Source of the DNA: Nemertoderma westbladi
Lineage: Eukaryota; Xenacoelomorpha; Nemertodermatida; Nemertodermatidae
Direction: 5' to 3'
Length of the DNA: 21,620 nucleotides
Assembly (NCBI GenBank): GCA_032718475.1
Contig: JAUCBJ010005032.1
Span: forward strand, 1 to 21,620
The notes beneath the pieces are model-generated. The model did no database searches. It was not told where the DNA came from and saw only the letters and a program-made list of their open reading frames with translations. Made by a program: the position numbers and the translations under genes. Every line of letters starts with the position of its first letter. Position 1 is the first letter of the stretch. Positions 1-8,667 of this stretch are shown here, piece by piece.

Positions 1-1891
1 CGCAAGTCAATAGAACGGTTCAAAATTTATTTTAGGATTATGAGTATGCAACTGTAATTTGCATCAATGTCCCGCTGGAAGTGTCCCCCGCAATGAGGCT
101 ACGATGAAGGAACAATTTATATACAGTATACTACATTATTAACATGCTGCGTAGGACTAATAATACCCCGACCAAGTAAGGAAAGAGTGTGTCCTTGAAC
201 TGTTTAAATTGACATCGGGTTGGGCCTAAAAATAACGGATCGCTGATTCTAATCACTTTTTAAATTTAAACCTTTTAAATATATTTTGCTATATTGAGAG
301 GGATCTACCAGGGCCCCACTATTAATGTTATTGCTTGAAAACTCAGTATTTTAATATGGTTTTATTAGACAATATTATATTTTATGTTCTTCTCGTTTTT
401 AATCAGTAAGTGCTGCTAGAGCCATCCAAAGCGCTTTTAATGCTATTTTAATTATGCAAATTAAAAATTAATAATTAAACCGCAGGTGGAATCCGGACAT
501 GAAATGAAACGAAAGTGCCTAACTATAATCAATTTTAGGTGAACGAAGCCGCCCTCTTATATCACCTATTTGAGTGGTATTTGTTTGATTAATGTTTAAT
601 TACAATTGATTAAATTATTTGTATAAGTAGGGGTTGAGGGGGGGGGGGGGGGGGGGGGATTTGTGAAGGCGGCTAAGTTCTGTGTACAATATGAATTGGA
701 ATTGATGAGGATTTCAACAACCCCCCCCCCCCCCTCCCCATCTTGAATCTATTGTAGAATAAAAAGGGCAACAGTAAGCATTGAAATAAGCTACTGCCAA
801 GCCAATAGATCATAAAAATATAGGATGTGATGTATTTTGTCCACCGAAATTCTATGTCTAGAAAATAAATTTAATAAAAATAAAAGGGTTTCGGTGATTT
901 AAACCGGGCATTTCAAGATTTATTGTTTACATTCGTATCATAATCCAACTACACTAACACTACATCCGTGGCTGTCAAATAACGTCATAAACTGAATATA
1001 ATTTAATTGATTAACTTTCTTCAGCTGACAGCCTCGACTTTAAAATTTTCCTGCACAATACCAGCGCTCTAATTCCGACCACTCGGTATATCTACTATTA
1101 AGGTGCGTCATTTCAACGCAGTCGTGATCTTCTGCTGCTCAATGACAGTCTTTCCTTGGCTCATGCTGCTCATGACACCTGATCCCTGGGTAGTTCGTAA
1201 ACTAAACAATAATGTTATACAGGGTGAATAATGTTAGATAATATGTCACATCTCACACTGCTCTACAGTAATTTTTGCTCAACTCGTTGCCAAAACCCAG
1301 TTCTACCCTGCAATCCAACCTCTTAAAACATTACGACCACAGAAGCACTGCGAGGTACATCTTGTTCGTGACACTATTCTATGTAGCGCTGCAAACCGAA
1401 TCAAAATTTGACGAGTTTCTGTTTCAGTTCGAATAATCGAGTAGCAGTTCTAGTTTAAAAAAAATAGTTTCAGTTTTACAATTTGTATATAATATGCACT
1501 GTTTGTACTTTCACTTTAGATTAAAATCTTAGGATAGGCATTCAGTTCTAGTTCCACTTCCAGTATTCCAAAAATATCAAGTTTCAGTTAGTAGTTCCAG
1601 TTAAAAAAAAAAATGTTTAGTTCAGAAAAATTCCCGAAAATAATTTCAGTTCCAGTTTATATTCTGTTAGCAGCACTAATTAATTCCATAGCAACCTCGT
1701 GGCATGTTGGCCAGGCAATAACGTTCCTTAATCAGCTGATCAAGCACCCTGAACTGGAGAACAACGCCGAACTTGGAACGAGAGAGGCTGACAGTGTGAT
1801 TTGAGGAGATTGGTTTCTGGGTTTACCAGCATTGTAACACAGTGCGACCCATAATGATGTGTCATTCCGTCTAAACAAGGTGAATTAATCA
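1..1891. other. Sequence left of the large element, no gene recognised
   Basis: AT-rich. It contains a run of 21 G (638-658) and a C-rich run (721-739) that could pair with it. Positions about 1420-1680 are a degenerate patch of TTTCAGTTCCAGTT-like words. A 63-codon open frame at 1613-1804 shows no motif. If the SLC35F gene continues to the left this is intronic, but the expected next exon was not found here. Confidence 0.4.
638..739. repeat. Paired poly-G and poly-C tracts
   Basis: Twenty-one G at 638-658 and fourteen C at 721-734, with CCCC again at 736-739, separated by 62 bases. They could form a G:C hairpin or quadruplex. Confidence 0.9.
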
Positions 1892-1925
1892 CACTGAAAA
1901 AACGAAACCTGTATTATTTAATGAA

Positions 1926-2005
1926 AAACCACCGGTTTGCCGAAGGAATCGCCGATTAAAATCCAGCCACTTTAATCGCCGATTCTTTCAGCAAACCGGT
2001 GGTTT
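1926..2005. repeat. 80-bp hairpin near the left end of the large element
   Basis: The outer 15 bases (AAACCACCGGTTTGC at 1926-1940 and GCAAACCGGTGGTTT at 1991-2005) are perfect inverted repeats. Pairing continues inward with few mismatches through GAATCGCCGATTAAA at about 1947-1961, leaving a loop of roughly ten bases. Each copy of AATCG-C-CGATT is itself nearly palindromic. The outer palindrome ACCGGT is the same word found in the subterminal repeats of the element. Confidence 0.8.
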
Positions 2006-2083
2006 CGAAAACCGGTGGTTAAGCCGAACCGGTGGTTTAGGGAAGTTATAAACTCTGGGTTTATTCTATATTTTCAACCATAT

Positions 2084-3003
2084 CGAACGGGATTCACAAA
2101 CTTAAAACCTGGTTTAGATGTATTTTAAACGGGGTTTCATTCACACAAAACCAGGGGTTCCTAAATATAAAACCTGGTTTTGATGTATTTTAAACGGGGT
2201 TTCATTCACACAAAACCAGGGGTTCCTAAATATAAAACCTGGTTTTGATGTATTTTAAACGGGGTTTCAATCACACAAACCTGTTGTTCCTAAATATAAA
2301 ACCTGGTTTATATGTATTTTAAACGGGGTTTCATTCACACAAAACCTGCGGTTCCTAAATATAAAACCTGGTTTAGATGTATTTTAAACAGGGGTTCATT
2401 CACACAAAACCTGCGGTTCCTAAATATAAAACCTGGTTTAGATGTATTTTAAACAGGGGTTCATTCACACAAAACCTGCGGTTCCTAAATATAAAACCTG
2501 GTTTAGATGTATTTTAAACAGGGGTTCATTCACACAAAACCTGCGGTTCCTAAATATAAAACCTGGTTTAGATGTATTTTAAACAGGGGTTCATTCACAC
2601 AAAACCTGCGGTTCCTAAATATAAAACCTGGTTTAGATGTATTTTAAACAGGGGTTCATTCACACAAAACCTGCGGTTCCTAAATATAAAACCTGGTTTA
2701 GATGTATTTTAAACAGGGGTTCATTCACACAAAACCTGCGGTTCCTAAATATAAAACCTGGTTTAGATGTATTTTAAACAGGGGTTCATTCACACAAAAC
2801 CTGCGGTTCCTAAATATAAAACCTGGTTAAGATGTATTTGTTTAGATGTATTTTAAACAGGGGTTCATTCACACAAAACCTGCGGTTCCTAAATATAAAA
2901 CCTGGTTTAGATGTATTTGTTTAGATGTATTTTAAACAGGGGTTCATTCACACAAAACCTGTGGTTCCTAAATATAAAACCTGGTTTAGATTTGAAACAG
3001 GGT
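2084..3003. repeat. 65-bp tandem array, about 14 copies
   Basis: A unit containing AAATATAAAACCTGGTTT, GATGTATTTTAAAC and TTCATTCACACAAAACC recurs with spacings of 65, 65, 64 and then repeatedly 65 bases. The last two spacings are 79, because a 14-base piece (GATGTATTTGTTTA) is duplicated in each. The first units read AAAACCAGGGG where later ones read AAAACCTGCGG, and the later seven or so copies are almost identical. Each unit carries short AACC...GGTT inverted repeats. Confidence 0.95.
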
Positions 3004-3037
3004 TTATTACATAATCTTACAAGAACACAAAACATAC

Positions 3038-3626
3038 ACCATCTCCCTTAATACAACCATTTTTAAAGGGTCGGAACCCCCCCCCCCCCCCCCCTAATTT
3101 TCAATCATATGCTACGAAATCTGGTATGATGGTAGTTCGACAATTTTTCTTACTGCTGGCCTGGCCGGATTTTTTAATTTATGAGCTATTTCGATACAAC
3201 AGGAGGCCATTAAAAACGCCTTTTTAACAATATTTAACCATCTCTGTTGGCTTTATTTTTAATATTTTGAATGTAATCTAGATATTATGAGAACCGCCTT
3301 CATCTGCACATTCCAAATCTGAAAACCTTTTAAAATTTTAACAAAAAATGTCAAAGATATTATCAAAATACTAAGGTGTAAATTTTGAGACTAAAATAAA
3401 CCCAACAGGGATGGTTAAATTTAAATATTGCTAAAAAGGAGTTTTTTAACGGCTTGTTGTATCGAAATAGCTCATAAATTAAAAAATCAGGCAAGGCCAG
3501 CAGGAAGAAAAGTTGTGGAACTACCACCAAACATATGTAGCATATGATTGAAATTTGAAAAAAATAGGGGGATGTGGGGCTCCGAGTCTCCGACCCACTA
3601 AAAATGGTTGTTGTATTAAGGGAGAT
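3038..3626. mobile_element. Foldback/MITE-like element with ~230-bp inverted arms
   Basis: The left arm (about 3038-3275) and the reverse complement of the right arm (about 3375-3626) are clearly homologous. They share the outer ATCTCCCTTAATACAAC, the middle TTTTTTAATTTATGAGC followed by TATTTCGATACAACA, and the inner AACCATC...TGTTGG. A loop of about 100 bases separates them. The left arm contains a run of 18 C (3077-3094) absent as such from the right arm. ACATAC flanks the outside on both sides (3032-3037, 3627-3632) and may be a target duplication. It is nested in the 5-kb element. No coding capacity was seen; an open frame on the minus strand in the right arm has no recognisable motif. 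Confidence 0.7.
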
Positions 3627-3639
3627 ACATACAGCAGAC

Positions 3640-4236
3640 ACAGGGGGAAAATACATATAAAGTAAAACACACTAATCTAAAAGAAGATAAGGCATAGGAG
3701 GATACTCTAATAAATAAATCAGCCCTTTATTCAGTTTGTCTCCATTATGCAAAATTATCATTCTATCATTAAACTTAAATTGATTTACATTTACTTAGTT
3801 AACTTTATAATATCATATCATTTCATATAACAGTAAAGGAAGGTGCAGCATGTTAGAACTGTGGTGTGTGGGGCAGTGGGAAACATCTTAATATTTCATT
3901 TAAAACATGTCGTGTCTGTTCAACCAATAAGGTAGCTGAAAAATTTTGTGGTGTGGGGTAACTATTAAAAGTGGATTTGGAAGCTTTGTCCGGTCTGTGA
4001 GAATTCTGTTGACCAAGAACAGTTGCTTGAAAGTTTCACTAAACTCAAAACGAAAAGTGTTCATAGGGATAATCTTTTCATTCCGTCACAGTGATAGAGG
4101 GAAGCCATACTATGTTCCAAATAAATCCCTCTTCACATTTAGTCCCAGTTCCGCAGTTATCCAACTGGAAATCAGTAAATATAACATTGCCCTGAAAAGG
4201 GCCGTTTGGGTTGGTGTAAGACGAGTCAGGGAAGTG
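3640..4236. other. Unassigned interior of the large element
   Basis: AT-rich sequence between the foldback element and the transposase remnant. An open frame of 129 codons on the plus strand (3946-4335) overlaps the transposase remnant on the other strand and shows no domain, so I do not call it a gene. Confidence 0.4.
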
Positions 4237-4820
4237 TCAGGGTGTGGGATACCACACACTGAGATGCGCGAGCAAGTTTGTAAGGGCAGTGGTCCCAGTT
4301 TTCACATAGGTCGTGCAACTCGCACCACATGCTGACATGAACTCGTCCAGGTGGCTGGGCAGCAAGGTGCTCTGGACGCTGCACATCGACTTAAATCGGC
4401 GCTTGCAGTTCTTCCAGTAGCACTCGACGTGGTTGGTGCAGGCGCCGGTAACTGGGTCGACGAAGTTTTGGTCATGGATCACGACTTGGTGTGAGTACGC
4501 CATGTTCGGCATGGCACCGATCCCGTGCATGCTGCCCAACCATCGAAATGAATGATGGAACCAGGCAGCCAGGCGCGATATAGTCTGATAGTTGCCTATA
4601 ATTGGCAGCAACGTCAGAACGTATTTGCCTCAAGAGTCAAGATGCCCGTCGACCATCTTGAGGAAGAAGCCCTCCTGTTTGAGGCTGAGATGGGCAGATC
4701 AGCAGATCGTGCTGAATACCCCGCGTTCAGGCTGTCAGGCACCTCGTGGCCCACGTTCCTCTTCCCATCCACTTCGCTATTAGCGACTCGTCGACTTCGA
4801 CGATAACGCCCGGTCCGTCG
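4237..4820 (-). pseudogene. ISXO2/Merlin-type (IS1595-like) transposase, decayed
   Basis: DDE-type transposase remnant read on the minus strand. Upstream, GPGVIVEVDESL (4784-4816 region) matches the first catalytic Asp motif. After a frameshift, GFFLKMVDGHLDS, an in-frame TGA, and then KYVLTLLPII correspond to the strand before the second Asp. Another shift gives DYIAPG. The longest open part (stop at 4237) contains HQVVIHDQNFVDPVTGA, then HVECYWKNCKRRFK with the third acidic residue, LPSHLDEFM, and ends LAHLSVWYP, the usual C-terminal motif of this domain. The region of the second Asp is scrambled. At least three frame changes and one stop show it cannot be made. It lies between the two arrays of the 5-kb element; whether it ever mobilised that element is unknown, since Merlin termini normally differ from CACTG. 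Confidence 0.85.
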
Positions 4821-5424
4821 ATAAAATAGGGGTGGTGAATAATATGCCCTAACAGTGACAATATACTGGCTGACTGGTAGGCCTATAACAATAGGCTACA
4901 AGGTACGGTACAGAGATACCGGTAGGCCTAATAAATAGTTCCCGGTATATATAGAAGTATAGGTACTACAGCACAGCCTGCAGCCCTAGTCCTGGCCCTG
5001 GGGTCCTATTCCTGTACTCTGCTACTGCACTAAAGGCCTAAAACTAGTAAACCCAGGCGGCCAAAAAAATTGTACGGTGTGCAGTCTTAGTGCTCATGCT
5101 ACAGTGCTGGTATCAGAGGCTATTGCAATAGGCAGATATGCACCGGTCCAATGCTGAATGCAGAATGCAGAATGCGGCATTTAGCGATTTAGGTATGATA
5201 CAAGTCAATAATACAGTAATATATAGCTGAATACATGAATACAGGAATAGGTCAGGTGCCAACCTGCAACCTGCTCCGACCATGATAGATCGCCCGGGAA
5301 ATTCAAATGATTTGAATTAACCGCCAAAAATATATAAATTTGTGTCTTTATCATTTGAATTTCCATGGCTATGGAGCGCATGGTAAACACCTTTTGGCTT
5401 TTAGGGACTTGTGCGGCATTATGG
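4821..5424. other. Unassigned interior of the large element
   Basis: Contains several TAGGCCTA and ACCGGTA words and a short direct repeat GAATGCAGAATGC near 5157-5173. No gene, splice signal or known element was recognised. Confidence 0.4.
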
Positions 5425-6560
5425 GTAAGAAGGTTTCAAATATTAACAAACCCCAGGTATTATCGCATTAATTTATGACTAATTATTATTATAAAACCGG
5501 CATTTTGTTTGTTAAAAACCTCAATCATTATTGAATAAAAACCCAGGTTTATCAGTTAACAAAGTGAAGGTTAAATGTATAAAAAAAAAATGCATGTTTT
5601 AATTTAACAAAAAAACCCTAGTTTCAAATATTATCAAACCCCAGATTTTCTCGTACAAATTTGCGACTGTTATTATCATAAAACCGGCATTTTATTTGTT
5701 AAAAACCTCAATCTTTATTGAATAAAAACCCAGGTTTATCAGTTAACAAGATGAAGGTTAAATGTATACAAAATGCATGGTTTTAATTAACCAAAACCCC
5801 TGGTTCCCAATATTATCAAACCCCAGGTTTGCTCGTACAAATTTGCGACTGTTATTATCATAAAACCGGCATTTTATTTGTTAAAAACCTCAATCTTTAT
5901 TGAATAAAAACCCAGGTTTATCAGTTAACAAGATGAAGGTTAAATGTATACAAAATGCATGGTTTTAATTAACCAAAACCCCTGGTTTCCAATATTATCA
6001 AACCCCAGGTTTTCTCGTACAAATTTGCGACTGTTATTATCATAAAACCGTCATTTTATTTGTTAAAAACTCAATCTTTATTGAATAAAAACCCAGGTTT
6101 ATCAGTTAACAAGATGAAGGTTAAATGTATACAAAATGCATGGTTTTAATTAACCAAAACCCCTGGTTTCCAATATTATCAAACCCCAGGTTTGCTCGTA
6201 CAAATTTGCGACTGTTATTATCATAAAACCGTCATTTTATTTGTTAAAAACTCAATCTTTATTGAATAAAAACCCAGGTTTATCAGTTAACAAGATGAAG
6301 GTTAAATGTATACAAAATGCATGGTTTTAATTAACCAAAACCCCTGGTTTCCAATATTATCAAACCCCAGGTTTTCTCGTACAAATTTGCGACTGTTATT
6401 ATCATAAAACCGACATTTTATTTGTTAAAAACCTCAATCTTTATTGATAAAAAACCCAGATTTATCAGTCAACAAAATGAAGGGTTAATGTATAAAAAAA
6501 AACAGTGGTTTTCACAACCCACAACCCTACTTTCAAAGAATTTACAAACCCCAAGTTTTT
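5425..6560. repeat. ~182-bp tandem array, six copies
   Basis: The anchor AAACCCCAG recurs at spacings of 188, 182, 182, 181, 181 and 184 bases. Each unit contains ATTATCATAAAACCG, TTGTTAAAAAC, AAAAACCCAGGTTTATCAG, TTAACAAGATGAAGG and AAAACCCCTGGTTT. The middle four copies are nearly identical and the outer two are diverged, the usual pattern of an array homogenised from its centre. Past 6560 the sequence degrades into further AAACC/GGTTT words until the right terminus. Confidence 0.95.
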
Positions 6561-6941
6561 AACAGTAATTAAAAATAGATTTATTCCCCAAAAACCCCGT
6601 TTTTGTTTCATTAATTATGTGTTTATTATGGGGTTAAACCCGGGTTTGTCACTAATTAGAAAACCATCATCAAATTATTTAAAACCGGTGGTTTTTTTTC
6701 TCATTAAAACTACGGTTTTTTGAGAAACCAGTAGTTTGATAAAAAAATATTAAAAGTTTTATAATTCTTTTAAAAGTAATTGTAATTAACCCTAATGTCA
6801 ATACCACTCAAACTAATTATATAAATCGTTAATTTGAAACACTTATTCTTTTTTCGAAATCGGAAGTTCCAAATTGAAAACCTATGTTATAATTTACAAC
6901 CAAGGGTGAAAATCACAAATACAGGTTTGGTTTTTTCAGTG

Positions 6942-7754
6942 CAGTTTCCGGTAGACTAAAATCAATACACACAGTTGTCTATAAATCCAACGTCTTTCTT
7001 TATGTTGGAGTATACCGGTATATTATGCTCTAAATAAGAAAACGAGATTGTGGGATAATCTATGGCGTGGTGAACCCACACACCAGTACTGCAATAAACT
7101 ATGTGTGGGTGGGTATGTGAGGATTTATAAATTAAATTATTCATTTAAAACATCAATGGGAAGGGGCAGGTTACAGTGGCGGCAGGTTACAGCTAACCAA
7201 AACAATAAACTAAACTTCGTATGTTCGTGGCGTCATATATTGAATTGATGGACATTAAACATTGACAATTAGTGCCGAACACTGAAATAATTAAAGTTTT
7301 CGTCACAATTGTTCATCATTTCACCACCATAAATTATGTTGTGGATTTCTGTTTATTGATTTTCATTTATTTTATTTCTATTTATTAACGTTAAATTTTG
7401 ATTTTTTCATTGGCATCCCATCTAAAGTTTGAATTGCGAATATTAAATATTAAAAAAAAAATTTATATTTAAAGAAAATCAGTTCACCTACAGGCTACAC
7501 CAATAATATCTTAATAATAGTTTGTTTTTAAAATTTCAATTATTTTGACACTTTTTTTTATCAAGGTGTATCCTAATAAAAATGTTGAAAAAATTTAGTA
7601 AGAAGATGCCGTCGTAATTTCAGTTTCAGATAACCAAATTATTTTCAGTTTGGATTTCAGTTTCACATAGCTAAATAATTTCATATTTGATCGCGGTTTC
7701 AGCGTTCAGCACTACTGGACTACCGGTACTGGGTAGTAGCAGCGGTTTACTTAC
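6942..7754. other. Region between the large element and the last visible SLC35F exon
   Basis: Presumed intron. It holds one reverse-oriented copy of the GTTTATTGTTTTGGTTAG-core repeat (7167-7215), a short CCCACACA/TGTGTGGG hairpin near 7076-7110, and a patch of TTTCAGTTT words at 7615-7705 like that at 1420-1680. The next SLC35F exon was looked for and not found. Confidence 0.45.
7167..7215 (-). repeat. Core-repeat copy E, reverse orientation
   Basis: On the minus strand it reads GTTTAGTTTATTGTTTTGG, then TTAGCTGTAACCTGCC and GCCACTGTAACCTGC. This is very close to copy D at 20640-20690. No inverted-repeat boundary was found around it. Confidence 0.65.
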
Positions 7755-7920
7755 CAGGTGAATCTCCGGTAGAACGCCCGCTCCAGCTGTCGGCCGCGAC
7801 TAATGATACAACGCCTAGCAGACATAAGACCACGCCCACTACATGGGCCACACGGTACCGGTAGCGCAAAATAAAGTAGCTGAGAAGTAGAACAGTAGGA
7901 ATTGTGGAACAATCCAAAAC
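7755..7920 (-). CDS. SLC35F2: SLC35F1/F2-like transporter, exon with membrane segments 4 and 5
   Basis: Third securely identified exon, 166 bases, with acceptor TGTCTCTTAG and donor GTAAGT. It opens in phase 0, VLDCSTIPTVLLLSYFILRY, which continues the family motif Leu-Asp-Cys-x-x-Ile-Pro and the helix ending Phe-Ile-Leu before an Arg-Tyr-Arg loop. A second hydrophobic helix follows (VVGVVLCLLGVVSLVAAD). The exon ends in a polar Ser/Gly-rich loop, DSWSGRSTGDSP plus one base, where the human proteins also have a variable loop. The next exon should begin with the rest of a Gly codon and encode a Gly-Asp-x-Leu...Leu-Tyr...Ser-Asn helix. I did not find it down to position 1, which leaves an intron of at least 7.7 kb containing the 5-kb transposon-like element. 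About 180 residues of a protein near 370 are visible in all. Confidence 0.95.
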
Positions 7921-8040
7921 CTAAGAGACAAATAGCGTGACAAATAATTATAAATTTATTATTTTCACAAAAATCCTTATTTTAAAATTTTGCAGGTAAA
8001 TTACTAATACTCTCTTGGCAATTACATGTTATTATATGGC

Positions 8041-8065
8041 GGGGGGGGGGGGGAGGGGGGGGGGG
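8041..8065. repeat. Interrupted poly-G tract in intron 3
   Basis: Thirteen G, one A, eleven G on the plus strand. On the gene's sense strand it is a C-tract about 120 bases upstream of the acceptor of exon 7755-7920, inside the short 277-base intron. It could form a quadruplex on the template strand. Confidence 0.9.
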
Positions 8066-8197
8066 CAATTCTCATTCGTTTACTTCTCATCCGACTCTAT
8101 TTACCGCAGCCAACAGCGCTGGTCGTCTGGCATATTGCTGGCACGAGTATAACGATTAATATATTTCCTAGTTTGAGGCATTCCATTAGTTACTTAC

Positions 8198-8309
8198 TTG
8201 TATAGAGGTAATTGTGGTATAGGAATATGATTTAACAATTAAGTAATTGGCCTCTACGTCAACTAATGCGACTAATCCATATTTCCACCATCGCTTTTTC
8301 AAAACAGAC
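8198..8309 (-). CDS. SLC35F2: SLC35F1/F2-like transporter, exon with the DVEANY signature
   Basis: Second securely identified exon of the minus-strand SLC35F gene, 112 bases. The acceptor is TTTGTTTCAG and the donor is GTAAGT. One base completes the Trp codon started in the previous exon; then 37 codons follow and the exon ends in phase 0. The translation begins [20 protein letters not shown] and continues [17 protein letters not shown]. The Arg-Trp-Trp-Lys-Tyr motif at the start of the third membrane helix, Asp-Val-Glu-Ala-Asn-Tyr, and the Tyr-Thr-Thr-x-Thr-Ser-x-Gln end are strongly conserved in SLC35F1/F2. The intron before it (8310-10586, about 2.3 kb) contains the 36-bp minisatellite. 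The intron after it is only 277 bases. Residues at every signature position are intact, so this looks like a working gene rather than a retrocopy. Confidence 0.96.
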
Positions 8310-8632
8310 CTGAAACAAAACAATAGTGTGGACGGCTAAAAAGCTAATTAATTAGCAGCAATGTCTTAGCAGCAATAATTGAAATTTCTAAATAAATATA
8401 TAACTAACGGTATTACGATTATTAAATTTTAACACGATAACGTATTTGGCACTAAAAGTAAAGAAGTATTTAGTTTATTAATTACTAGCGGCATTTTTTT
8501 CTAAATATGTTAGTGAAATATATGAAAATCGCAATTTCTACATTTTTAAAGAATTTTAGAAATATTTTAAAAAATAAAAAGTTGAATTAGCAAATTTAAA
8601 AATATCACTTTTACTGTAAAATCAAAAAAAGC

Positions 8633-8660
8633 AAAGTCGACCGAGGCGGGGGGCGACTTT
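8633..8660. repeat. Short hairpin at the edge of the 36-bp array
   Basis: AAAGTCG (8633-8639) and CGACTTT (8654-8660) form a seven-base stem around a G-rich loop, ending eight bases before the minisatellite starts. Confidence 0.5.
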
Positions 8661-8667
8661 CTATAGC

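Larger units (their letters stand above)
1892..6941. mobile_element. 5.05-kb inverted-terminal-repeat DNA element, CACTG...CAGTG ends
   Basis: The left end at 1892-1915 starts CACTGAAAAAAC. The reverse complement of the right end at 6918-6941 is identical over 24 bases except for one position (13th, G against C). Both ends run on into subterminal copies of the same word, AACCGGTGGTT: twice near the left end (2010-2038) and once near the right (about 6682-6693). That supports one element rather than a chance pairing. The interior holds a hairpin, a 65-bp array, a foldback element, a decayed ISXO2-type transposase and a ~182-bp array. CACTG termini with subterminal repeats resemble the EnSpm/CACTA group. 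However, no three-base target duplication is present (TCA left, CAG right); only a CA dinucleotide abuts both ends. It probably sits in an intron of the SLC35F gene. The family assignment is inference. Confidence 0.72.

Noticed and set aside
1090-1230. Plus-strand hydrophobic reading frame around FNAVVIFCCSMTVFPWLMLL
   Set aside because: Considered as a possible transporter exon, but it is on the strand opposite to the SLC35F gene, does not match any SLC35F helix, and has no clear acceptor.
3363-3656. 97-codon minus-strand open frame
   Set aside because: It lies in the right arm of the foldback element and partly mirrors the left arm; no motif.
3946-4335. 129-codon plus-strand open frame
   Set aside because: It overlaps the transposase remnant on the opposite strand and has no recognisable domain.
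4552-4806. 84- and 63-codon plus-strand open frames
   Set aside because: Antisense shadows of the ISXO2-type transposase remnant.
1892-6941. Reading the AAACC/GGTTT arrays as telomere or CRISPR repeats
   Set aside because: Units are 65 and ~182 bp, without spacers or hexameric telomere periodicity, and they sit between transposon-like termini.
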